From the NCBI RefSeq assembly GCF_014643775.1, contig NZ_BMKC01000003.1:186350-250349 (forward strand): a stretch of DNA of 64,000 nt. Reading direction: 5' to 3'. The notes under the pieces were generated by a model. That model did no database searches. It was not told where the DNA came from and saw only the letters and a program-made list of their open reading frames with translations. Of this stretch, positions 9,079-16,511 are shown one piece after another (within the stretch, counting starts at the first letter, position 1; each line of letters opens with the position of its first letter). Made by a program: the position numbers and the translations under genes. Source of the stretch: Arenimonas soli (GTDB taxonomy: Bacteria > Pseudomonadota > Gammaproteobacteria > Xanthomonadales > Xanthomonadaceae).

Positions 9079-9130
9079 CATCTGACGCCAGGCTCCTGTT
9101 GCACACCCTGCTCCGCAAACAAGGATTGAA

Positions 9131-10699
9131 GTGATGTCCCGCAGCGACGACGACAGCCGTTCCAAACTTTTCGTACGGCTTGCCACCCGTGCCGACATCC
9201 CCGGGATCATCGCGCTCTCGGCGCGCACCTACGGCGAGCACATGGCCTACACGCCCGAAATGGTCGGCGGCCAGCTCACCCAGTTCCCCGGCGGCCAGTT
9301 CGTCGCCGAGTACGACGGCGAAGTGGTGGGCTATTGCGCCACGTTCTGCATCGCCGAAGCCGTGGCGCTGGCGCCGCACGGTTGGCGCGAGATCACCGGC
9401 GGCGGCTATGCCTCGCGCCACGACGTCGCCGGCGACTGGCTCTACGGCATGGAAGTGTGCGTGGACCCGGCGCGCCGCGGCCTGCGCATCGGCCGGCGCC
9501 TGTACGACCGCCGCAAGCGCCTGTGCCTGCAGCTCGACCTCAAGGGCATCGTGTTCGGCGGCCGGCTGCCGGGCCTGGCCAAACGATTCAAGCAGTTCGG
9601 CAGTGCCCAGGCCTACGTGGACGCGGTCGAGGAGGGCAGGGCGCGCGACATGGCGCTGTCGTTCCAGTTGAGCAACCAGTTCGAAGTGATCGGCGTGCTG
9701 CCTGATTACCTGCCGTCCGACCATGAGTCACTGGGTTACGCCGCCCACCTGGTCTGGCGCAATCCCAGCTTTTCCGACCATCCGGAAATCCGCAAGGCCC
9801 AGCTCAGCGGCGACCTGCCGTTGGCGGTGCGCGTGGCGACCGTGCAGTACCAGCAGCGGCGCATCAAGACGTTCGAGGAATTCGCCACCCAGATCGAATA
9901 CTTCGTCGACATCGCCGCCGACTACCGCAGCGATTTCGTGGTGTTCCCGGAGCTGATCACGCTGCAGCTGCTATCGATCGAAAACAAGCCGCTGTCGCCG
10001 TCCGATTCCATCCGCACGCTGACCAAGTACACCAACCAGTACCGCGACCTGATGAACAAGCTGGCCGTGTCGTACAACATCAACATCATCGGCGGCTCGC
10101 ACCCGACCCAGATGGACGATGGCGACATCCACAACATCTGCTACGTGGCCCTGCGCGACGGTTCGATCCACGAACGCGAGAAGATCCACCCGACGCCCAA
10201 CGAAGTGCACTGGTGGAAGATCGCCGGCGGCGACGCCGCCGAGGCGATCCCCACCGACTGCGGCCCGATCGGCGTGATGATCTGCTACGACTCCGAATTC
10301 CCGGAGCTGGCGCGCCACCTGGTCGACCAGGGCGCGATGATCCTGTTCGTGCCCTACTGCACCGACGTGCGCCAGGGCCACCTGCGCGTGCGCTACTGCT
10401 GCCAGGCGCGCGCGATCGAGAACCAGGTCTACGTGGTCACCTCGGGCAACGTCGGCAACCTGCCGGGCGTGAACAACTTCGACATCCAGTACGCACAAAG
10501 CTGCATCATCACGCCCTGCGATTTCCCGTTCGCGCCCGAAGGCATCGCCGCCGACACCACGCCCAACGCCGAGCAGGTGGCCTTCGCCGACCTGCGCCTG
10601 GACGACCTGATGCAGGCCCGCGCCTCCGGCACCGTGCAGAACCTGCGCGACCGCCGCCACGACCTCTACCAGACCACCTGGAAAAAGCGCCGCGTTTGA
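9131..10699 (+). CDS. bifunctional GNAT acetyltransferase-nitrilase superfamily protein
   Basis: The 522-residue fusion has a GNAT domain (about residues 14-180, with the acetyl-CoA loop region RRGLRIGRRLYD) followed by a carbon-nitrogen hydrolase domain (about 225-500). The nitrilase triad is complete: Glu274 in FPELI, Lys351 in REKIHP and Cys385 in MICYDSEFPE. The first codon is GTG with ATG next to it at 9134, and either can be used. The enzyme probably hydrolyses or transfers an amide; the substrate is unknown. Its position between aceF and lpdA recurs in Xanthomonadales as far as I recall, hinting at a link to acetyl-CoA or lipoate metabolism. Confidence 0.9.
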   Translation: MMSRSDDDSRSKLFVRLATRADIPGIIALSARTYGEHMAYTPEMVGGQLTQFPGGQFVAEYDGEVVGYCATFCIAEAVALAPHGWREITGGGYASRHDVAGDWLYGMEVCVDPARRGLRIGRRLYDRRKRLCLQLDLKGIVFGGRLPGLAKRFKQFGSAQAYVDAVEEGRARDMALSFQLSNQFEVIGVLPDYLPSDHESLGYAAHLVWRNPSFSDHPEIRKAQLSGDLPLAVRVATVQYQQRRIKTFEEFATQIEYFVDIAADYRSDFVVFPELITLQLLSIENKPLSPSDSIRTLTKYTNQYRDLMNKLAVSYNINIIGGSHPTQMDDGDIHNICYVALRDGSIHEREKIHPTPNEVHWWKIAGGDAAEAIPTDCGPIGVMICYDSEFPELARHLVDQGAMILFVPYCTDVRQGHLRVRYCCQARAIENQVYVVTSGNVGNLPGVNNFDIQYAQSCIITPCDFPFAPEGIAADTTPNAEQVAFADLRLDDLMQARASGTVQNLRDRRHDLYQTTWKKRRV

Positions 10700-10725
10700 G
10701 GCGCCTGGAACCCCAAGGAAATACC

Positions 10726-12540
10726 ATGGCCAAGACCATTGAACTGAAGGTGCCGGACATCGGCGACGACAAGGACGTACCGGTGATCGAGCTGCTGGTG
10801 CAGCCCGGCGACACCGTGGCCAAGGACCAGGGCCTGGTCACGCTCGAATCCGACAAGGCCACGATGGAAGTGCCGGCCAGCGACGCCGGCGTCATCAAGG
10901 AACTGAAGGTGAAGGTGGGCGACACGGTGTCGGCCGGCGACGTGTTGGCGATCGCCGAGCCTGCGGAAGGTGAATCCAGCGACGACGGGAAAACCGCCGG
11001 CAAGGCGGACGGGGCGGGCAAGTCGGAGAAGACGGTCAAAGAGTCGACGCCCGACGCGCATGCCGGCGTCGAAAAGAAGGACACCGGCGCGCCGGCGGCC
11101 CAGGCCGCTGGCGCCTCCGGCCGCAAGCCCGACGTCGAGTGCCGCATGCTCGTGCTGGGCGCCGGCCCCGGCGGCTACACCGCCGCCTTCCGTGCGGCCG
11201 ACCTGGGCATGGATACCGTCCTGGTCGAACGTTACGACGCGCTCGGCGGCGTCTGCCTCAACGTCGGCTGCATCCCCTCCAAGGCCCTGCTGCACGCCGC
11301 CGAGGTGCTGGTCGAAGCCCGGCACGCCGCCGATTTTGGCATCAGCTTCGGCGAACCGAAGATCGACCTCGACAAGCTGCGCGGCCACAAGGAAAAGGTC
11401 GTCGGCCAGATGGTCAAGGGCCTGGCCGGCATGGCGAAGCAGCGCAAGGTGCGCACGCTCACCGGCACCGGCAGGTTCATCTCCGCCAACGAACTGGAAG
11501 TCGAAGGCAAGGACGGCAAGAAGCTCGTGCGCTTCGAGCAGTGCATCATCGCCGCCGGTTCGCAGCCGGTGAAGCTGCCGGCCTTCCCCTGGGACGACAA
11601 GCGCGTCATGGACTCCACCGACGCGCTGGAACTGGCCGACGTTCCCGGGCACCTGCTGGTGGTCGGAGGCGGCATCATCGGCCTGGAAATGGCCTGCGTG
11701 TACAGCGCGCTGGGCAGCGAAGTCACCGTGGTCGAATTCATGGACCAGCTGATGCCGGGTGCCGACAAGGACCTGGTCAAGCCGCTGGCCGATCTGCTCA
11801 AGAAGCGCGGCGTCGCCGTGCACCTGGGCTGCAAGGTCACCGAGGTCGCCGCGAAGAAGGACGGCCTGCACGCCAGCTTCGAAGGCGGATCCAAGCCCGA
11901 GCGCAGCAAGTTCGACCGCGCCCTGGTGTCCGTGGGCCGCGCGCCCAACGGCGGCAAGATCGCGGCCGACCAGGCCGGCGTCGAAGTCACCGACCGGGGC
12001 TTCATTCCGGTCGATCGCCAGATGCGCACGAACGTGCCGCACATCTTCGCCATCGGCGACATCGTCGGCCAGCCCATGCTGGCCCACAAGGCGACGCACG
12101 AAGGCAAGCTGGCGGCCGAAGTCGCCTTCGGCGAGAAGAAGGAGTGGGTGGCGCGGGTGATCCCGTCGGTGGCCTACACCGATCCGGAAATCGCCTGGGT
12201 AGGCGTCACCGAAACCGAAGCCAAGGCCAAGGGGCTGAAGGTCGGCGTGGCCAAGTTCCCGTGGGCCGCCTCGGGCCGCGCGGTGGGCATCGGCCGCACG
12301 GAAGGTTTCACCAAGCTCATCTTCGACGAAGCCACCGACCGCATCATCGGCGGCGGCATCGTCGGCGTGCACGCCGGCGACCTGATCACCGAAGTCGCCC
12401 TGGCCATCGAAATGGGCTGCGAAGCCGCCGACATCGGCCACACCATCCACCCGCACCCGACGCTCAGCGAGTCGGTGGGCATGGCCGCCGAAATCCAGGA
12501 CGGCAGCATCACCGACCTGTACATCCCGAAGAAGAAATAG
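10726..12540 (+). CDS. lpdA: dihydrolipoamide dehydrogenase (E3) with N-terminal lipoyl domain
   Basis: The 604-residue protein starts with a lipoyl domain (K44) nearly identical to that of E2, then an Ala/Lys/Glu linker and a complete flavoprotein disulfide reductase. It has the FAD motif GAGPGGYTAAF, the redox pair in GGVCLNVGCIPSK, the NAD motif GGGIIGLE and the catalytic HTIHPHPTLSE. It reoxidises dihydrolipoamide with NAD+ in the pyruvate dehydrogenase complex. The ATG at 10726 has AAGGAA 5 nt upstream. The frame is open further 5', but that part is shadow of the nitrilase gene. Lipoyl-E3 fusions occur in several bacterial PDH complexes. Confidence 0.95.
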   Translation: MAKTIELKVPDIGDDKDVPVIELLVQPGDTVAKDQGLVTLESDKATMEVPASDAGVIKELKVKVGDTVSAGDVLAIAEPAEGESSDDGKTAGKADGAGKSEKTVKESTPDAHAGVEKKDTGAPAAQAAGASGRKPDVECRMLVLGAGPGGYTAAFRAADLGMDTVLVERYDALGGVCLNVGCIPSKALLHAAEVLVEARHAADFGISFGEPKIDLDKLRGHKEKVVGQMVKGLAGMAKQRKVRTLTGTGRFISANELEVEGKDGKKLVRFEQCIIAAGSQPVKLPAFPWDDKRVMDSTDALELADVPGHLLVVGGGIIGLEMACVYSALGSEVTVVEFMDQLMPGADKDLVKPLADLLKKRGVAVHLGCKVTEVAAKKDGLHASFEGGSKPERSKFDRALVSVGRAPNGGKIAADQAGVEVTDRGFIPVDRQMRTNVPHIFAIGDIVGQPMLAHKATHEGKLAAEVAFGEKKEWVARVIPSVAYTDPEIAWVGVTETEAKAKGLKVGVAKFPWAASGRAVGIGRTEGFTKLIFDEATDRIIGGGIVGVHAGDLITEVALAIEMGCEAADIGHTIHPHPTLSESVGMAAEIQDGSITDLYIPKKK

Positions 12541-12542
12541 GC

Positions 12543-13172
12543 ATGGGCTGGATTCGGGGCATCCTGTCGAGCCTGTTGCTGATGCTGGCCTTGCCAGCCG
12601 AAGCGTGCTCGTGCGGACCGGACGGCTATTGGGACACGCTTGAGAAGCGAATCGACAAGGCCGATCGGGTGGCACTGGTTCGCATTGAGTTCGCCTACCT
12701 TCGGGCGCTGCCGGCTGAACATTGGTATGCACCCCATGAAACGCCCACTGTGGAAGCGCCACAAGGCTTTGGTGCGACGCGCTATGGCTTCCGCGAAATC
12801 GAGCGGTTAAAGGGCGAAGGCCTTGAGCTTCCGGTGATCCTCAACGAAAACGCCAGCAACTGTGCCAGGCGCCTGCAGCTGGGGACCTATGTACTGATCC
12901 TTGCTGAGCCCGGCACTTCGGAGGTTTGGCATCGCATGTGCCTTCCGCATGAGATTGAGGACCTCGGGCCAGTCCTCGCCTTCCAGCGCGAATGGTTGAA
13001 AGGCGTGCGCGCCTACATCTCCGGGCGTAGTCCGATTCATGCGTGTGACAACTTTGCGGTGCCGCCCAAGGCGCTGGACAAGGTTTGCCACGAACGTCGG
13101 CTGGAACATCGCAATGCCGGCTTGCGTGAGCTGCGCCCCGTCTTCGCGCCACTACGTCGGCCAAGGCAATAA
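12543..13172 (+). CDS. secreted cysteine-rich protein of unknown function (CSC N-terminus)
   Basis: The 209-residue protein has a signal peptide (hydrophobic residues 8-19) and a mature N-terminus at or near ACSCG. Two further cysteines lie at NASNCARR and HRMCLP and two more near the C-terminus. A mature protein beginning with CSC resembles the TIMP/netrin-like (NTR) fold, where the N-terminal Cys is functionally important; that is an analogy only. The AEAC sequence is a poor lipobox. It starts 2 nt after lpdA but has lower GC and less biased codons than its neighbours, suggesting a more recent arrival. Confidence 0.7.
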   Translation: MGWIRGILSSLLLMLALPAEACSCGPDGYWDTLEKRIDKADRVALVRIEFAYLRALPAEHWYAPHETPTVEAPQGFGATRYGFREIERLKGEGLELPVILNENASNCARRLQLGTYVLILAEPGTSEVWHRMCLPHEIEDLGPVLAFQREWLKGVRAYISGRSPIHACDNFAVPPKALDKVCHERRLEHRNAGLRELRPVFAPLRRPRQ

Positions 13173-13204
13173 AGAAACGCCCCGGCGAACTGTTCGCCGG
13201 GGCG
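13170..13204 (-). terminator. 12-bp perfect hairpin between convergent genes
   Basis: Bases 13178-13189 and 13193-13204 form a perfect 12-bp inverted repeat with a 3-nt loop. Read on the minus strand, the hairpin is followed by a T-rich tract (GTTTCTTTATT), making it a good Rho-independent terminator for the DUF2061 gene. On the plus strand it could still slow transcription leaving the upstream secreted-protein gene. Confidence 0.7.
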
Positions 13205-13255
13205 CCGATCCCGACGCGGCGCTCCTGCCCCGGTGCGAGGCGGCGGGATACGTGG

Positions 13256-13465
13256 CTAGATTCTCAGGGGTGCGCTGAACGCCGCCTTTGCGCGGCGGGC
13301 CTCAATTCGCTTCCAGACCTTTTCATGGAAGTGGAAGGCGACCGTGTTGCAGGCCGGTTCAACCAGCGCCAGCACGCCACCCACCACCACGCTGCCGGTC
13401 AGCGCGTACCCGACGCCGAAGGCGACGGTGAAATGAACGGCGGCGAATGACAGGGTCTTGGCCAT
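13256..13465 (-). CDS. DUF2061 family small membrane protein
   Basis: The 69-residue protein has two hydrophobic segments (residues 5-20 and 22-40) followed by FHFHEKVWKRIEAR. Together with SFAAVHFTVAFGVGYALTG this matches the DUF2061 family. The start is the ATG at 13465 because AAGGAG lies 7 nt upstream and the family begins there; an upstream ATG at 13534 adds an unrelated tail. Members are inner-membrane proteins of unknown function. It is an isolated gene between a terminator and the repeat region. Confidence 0.8.
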   Translation of the reverse strand: MAKTLSFAAVHFTVAFGVGYALTGSVVVGGVLALVEPACNTVAFHFHEKVWKRIEARRAKAAFSAPLRI

Positions 13466-13559
13466 GGCGTGCTCCTTGGACTCGCCTCCGATACTGGGGG
13501 CAGGGCGCCCGGCAATCCATTCGATTTTTCCCATGCCGGCGATAGGCGCCGACTATGAT

Positions 13560-14056
13560 CTTGTGGGAGGGGCTTCATCCCCCTGCCCTTGGCCCTTGGC
13601 CTCTGGCCAAGCAAAGCGTCGCCGCCGCATGGTTCGCGAGTGGAGGCGCCGCGCCTTCGCCCCGACCGACACGCCGCAAGTACGTCCATGTAGTCTCATC
13701 GTCGACATCCATGTCTCCGATGGTCGGCCGGGGCGAAGGCGCGACACCTCCTCAACGCCACGTCGTGGCCGATGGGAAAGCGGCTTCCCGGCAAATCGGG
13801 GCGATGCCCAGCGCTTGCGGCGCAAGCGCGCGTTGCGCTCTTGATCTCCTGTCGGCCCCGATGTTCATTCCAGGAGGTAGCGTGCAGTCGCCCTGGCCGA
13901 CTCTCGGAGACATGGATGTCGACGAGAAGCCCCCTGCAATGCGTTCACGGTCGCGGCCAGGGCGACTGCACGCTGCCTCCACCCGCGAAACAAGCGGAGA
14001 CGACGCTTTGCTTGGCCGCAGGCCAAGGGCAGAGGGACCGAAGGCTCTCCCACAAG
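13560..14056. repeat. REP-bounded inverted-repeat element, long copy (about 497 bp)
   Basis: The ends are imperfect terminal inverted repeats of about 85 bp: 13560-13647 matches the reverse complement of 13972-14056. Each starts with a REP-like head (CTTGTGGGAG plus a small hairpin), then GCCCTTGGCC and GGCCAAGCAAAGCG, then GCG(A/G)GTGGAGGC. Inside each arm is a module containing CGTCGACATCCATGTCTCCGA in a larger hairpin, one in each orientation (about 13651-13740 and 13896-13945). A further inverted repeat pairs 13873-13896 with 13957-13980. A shorter copy is at 52728. I see no convincing gene within; the open frames here come from GC-rich repeat sequence. It fills the gap between the DUF2061 and SLC13 genes. 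Confidence 0.75.
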
Positions 14057-14060
14057 GGCT

Positions 14061-15428
14061 TCAGGAGAAGGCGAACCAGCAGACGGTGCAGATGACCAAT
14101 GCGCCCAGCACGTTCAGCATCGCGCCTTCGCGGAACATGCGCTGGGCGCTGACCAGGCCGCTGCCGTAGGCGATCGCGTTCGGTGCCGTGGCGACGGGCA
14201 GCATGAACGCGCCGCTGGCGGCCAGCACCGCCGGGAACATCAGCAGGGCCGGGTCGACGCCGATGGCCACGCCGGTGGCGGCCAGGATCGGCATCATCAG
14301 CACCGCCGTCGCCGTGTTGCTGGCGATCTCCGACATCAGCAGCACCGCCACCACGATGGCCACCAGCAGCAGGGGCAGCGGCAGGTCGCCCAGGCCGGCC
14401 AGGTGCCCCGCCAGCGCGCCGCTCAGGCCCGACGACTGGAAGGCCGTGGCCAGCGCGATGCCGCCGCCGAACAGCACCAACGCGCCCCAGGGAATCGACT
14501 CCGCCGTTTCCCAGTCCAGCAGCCGGCTGCCCTTGCCGTCGGGGATCACGCACATCAGCACCACCGCCAGCAGCGCCACCGCGGCGTCGTTGGCACCGGG
14601 CATCAGCAGCCAGGTGCTCCAGCCACCGAAAGGTTCGGTGCGCGTCACCCAGGCCAGGGCGGTCAGCGCGAACACCATCACCACGCGGCGCTCGCCCGGC
14701 GTCCACAGGCCGGCCGCCGGCAGCTGCGCCGCCGGCGTGCCCGCCAGGCCCCGGCCCAGCCACCAGCCCACCATCGGCAGCAGCAGCACGACCACCGGGA
14801 TGCCGATGCTCATCCAGTCCAGGAAGCCATAACGCGTGCCGGTGGTTTCCGAATACACCTGCATGAACACCAGGTTCGGCGGCGACCCGATCGGCGTGCC
14901 CAGGCCGCCGATGCTGGCCGAATAGGCGATCGCCAGGATCAGCGGCGCCTGCAGGCGCTTGTCCGGGTAAACCTGCAGGATCGCCAGCGCCACCGGCAGC
15001 ATCACCAGGGTGGTGGCGGTGTTGGAGATCCACATGCTCAGCGCGCCGCACGCGGCGATGAAGCCGAACAGCAGGCTGCGCCCGCTGCTGCCGCCGAAGG
15101 CGCGCACCATGCCCAGCGCCAGCCGGCGGTGGGCGCCGCAGCGTTCAAGCGCGCGCGAAAGCATGAAACCGCCGCCCAGCAGCAGGATCAGTTCGTGGCC
15201 ATAACTCTGTGCGACCTGCCTGGCGTCAAGCACGCCCAACACCGGGAACAGCGCCAGCGGCAGCAGGGCGGTGACCGGTGCCCGCACCGGTTCGAGCACC
15301 CACCACAGCGCGCACCAGCCGGTCATGCCCAGCGTCGCGGCCAACGCGTGCGGGCTGCCCTGCGAACTGGCGAAAAAATAAAGCGAAACCGCGAGCAGCG
15401 GGCCGGCCGGCAGGGCGAGCCGGCGCAC
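14061..15428 (-). CDS. SLC13/DASS-family sodium-coupled anion symporter
   Basis: The 455-residue polytopic protein has the two family-specific repeats ending in the sodium/substrate loops SNTATT near residue 135 and SNTATA near residue 370, plus the GTPIGSPPN and ATAPNAIAYGSG motifs. These are typical of DASS transporters that import dicarboxylates or sulfate with Na+. The start is taken as GTG at 15428, 2 nt after the phaG stop, since the longer frame is phaG shadow. It is the last gene of the Mrp/Pha operon, so it would be produced together with the Na+-extruding antiporter. Its stop lies against the repeat element. Confidence 0.85.
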   Translation of the reverse strand: MRRLALPAGPLLAVSLYFFASSQGSPHALAATLGMTGWCALWWVLEPVRAPVTALLPLALFPVLGVLDARQVAQSYGHELILLLGGGFMLSRALERCGAHRRLALGMVRAFGGSSGRSLLFGFIAACGALSMWISNTATTLVMLPVALAILQVYPDKRLQAPLILAIAYSASIGGLGTPIGSPPNLVFMQVYSETTGTRYGFLDWMSIGIPVVVLLLPMVGWWLGRGLAGTPAAQLPAAGLWTPGERRVVMVFALTALAWVTRTEPFGGWSTWLLMPGANDAAVALLAVVLMCVIPDGKGSRLLDWETAESIPWGALVLFGGGIALATAFQSSGLSGALAGHLAGLGDLPLPLLLVAIVVAVLLMSEIASNTATAVLMMPILAATGVAIGVDPALLMFPAVLAASGAFMLPVATAPNAIAYGSGLVSAQRMFREGAMLNVLGALVICTVCWFAFS

Positions 15429-15430
15429 GC

Positions 15431-15763
15431 TCAGGCGTCCCCGTCCTGGCCCGGCGGCGGGCCGGGCCGCAGCGAGGCGTCGCTGGCCAGGGCGGCGCGG
15501 GCGACCAGGTAGGCGCTGACGGGCGCAGTCATGAACAGGAACAGCGTGATCAGCAACTCGCGCAGGCTGGGCGTGCCCTGCATCGCCTGCCACAGCATCG
15601 CCCCCAGCAGCACGCCGCCCACGCCCAGGGTGCTGGCTTTGGTCGGGCCGTGCAGGCGCTTGAAGATGTCGCCCAGCTTGGCCAGGCCCCAGCTGGCGAC
15701 CAGGGCGAAGGCACTGCCGGCCAGCAGCAGGAAGCAGACCAGGAGTTCGAGGGCGAAGTTCAT
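15431..15763 (-). CDS. phaG: Mrp/Pha cation:proton antiporter subunit G
   Basis: The 110-residue protein has three hydrophobic segments and the subunit G signature KLGDIFKRLHGPTKASTLGVGG. It is a small membrane subunit of the multi-subunit Na+(K+)/H+ antiporter. It overlaps phaF by 4 nt and is followed 2 nt later by the SLC13 gene, so translation is likely coupled through the operon. Confidence 0.93.
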   Translation of the reverse strand: MNFALELLVCFLLLAGSAFALVASWGLAKLGDIFKRLHGPTKASTLGVGGVLLGAMLWQAMQGTPSLRELLITLFLFMTAPVSAYLVARAALASDASLRPGPPPGQDGDA

Positions 15764-16029
15764 TCGACGATGTCCCCGCGGATGACGAATTTCGACAGCA
15801 CGATCGTGCCCACGAAGCCCAGCATCGCGATGACCACCGCGGCCTCGAAGTAGATCGTGCTGGTGTCGCGCAGGCCGGCCAGCACCAGCAGCGCGATGGT
15901 GTTCACGTACAGCGTGTCCAGCGCCAGGATGCGGTCGGGGATGCCGGGGCCGCGCAGCAGGCGGTAAAGGTTGAGCACCATCGCCAGCGCAAAGGCGCCC
16001 ATGGCGATGTTCAGGCTGGTCTGGATCAT
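15760..16029 (-). CDS. phaF: Mrp/Pha cation:proton antiporter subunit F
   Basis: The 89-residue protein has three transmembrane helices and the conserved GPGIPDRILALDTLYVN stretch of MrpF/PhaF, with the downstream acidic residue in YFEAAVVIAML. It is part of the membrane arm of the antiporter. It overlaps phaE and phaG by 4 nt each (ATGA type). Confidence 0.93.
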   Translation of the reverse strand: MIQTSLNIAMGAFALAMVLNLYRLLRGPGIPDRILALDTLYVNTIALLVLAGLRDTSTIYFEAAVVIAMLGFVGTIVLSKFVIRGDIVE

Positions 16030-16511
16030 GGGAACACCTCCCGCAGCGGCGCTTCGTAGCGCGTCTTGATCTGGGCGATGGCCGCGTCGGCGTCCTCGAG
16101 GTGCAGGAAGTGCACCAGCAGGTGCCGCTGGTCAGGCGAAAGTTCCGACGAGACCGTGCCCGGCGTCATGGTGATGATGCCGGCCAGCGCCGAGATGCCG
16201 TGCCGGTTGGTGATGTCGAGCGGAATCCAGACGAATCCCGGGCGCATCTTCGATTCGCGGCCCAGGATGCGCCGCGCCACTTCGATGTTCGACAGCACGA
16301 TGTCCCACAGCACCACCACCACCAGCCGCGCGGCGACGCCCGGCCGGCGCATATGCGCGGTGTCCTCGCGCAGGCGCTGGGCCACCAGCGGCAGGAACAC
16401 CGCCAGCACCGCCGCGAGAAGCACGTGCGCCAGGTCGGTGGTGGCCACCAGCAGCAGCCAGACCACGAATACGGCCACGCTCAGCAGCGGCGCGGGCAGC
16501 CAGCGCTTCAT
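16026..16511 (-). CDS. phaE: Mrp/Pha cation:proton antiporter subunit E
   Basis: The 161-residue protein has two N-terminal hydrophobic segments (residues 8-45), a third near 62-80 and a soluble tail. The tail contains the family motif ALAGIITMTPGTVSSEL and HLLVHFLH, characteristic of MrpE. This subunit helps assemble and stabilise the Mrp complex. It overlaps its neighbours by 4 nt on both sides. Confidence 0.93.
   Translation of the reverse strand: MKRWLPAPLLSVAVFVVWLLLVATTDLAHVLLAAVLAVFLPLVAQRLREDTAHMRRPGVAARLVVVVLWDIVLSNIEVARRILGRESKMRPGFVWIPLDITNRHGISALAGIITMTPGTVSSELSPDQRHLLVHFLHLEDADAAIAQIKTRYEAPLREVFP

Noticed and set aside
10666-12762. 698-codon minus-strand frame opposite lpdA
   Set aside because: Shadow of a clear flavoprotein gene; composition typical of antisense GC-rich frames.
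13560-14056. CRISPR array
   Set aside because: Repeats here are inverted arms of one element, not regularly spaced direct repeats with unique spacers; none was seen elsewhere.
13458-14169. Several open frames of 60-200 codons inside the repeat element
   Set aside because: They follow inverted-repeat DNA, appear on both strands and lack ribosome sites; one such frame also appears in the second repeat copy only as fragments.
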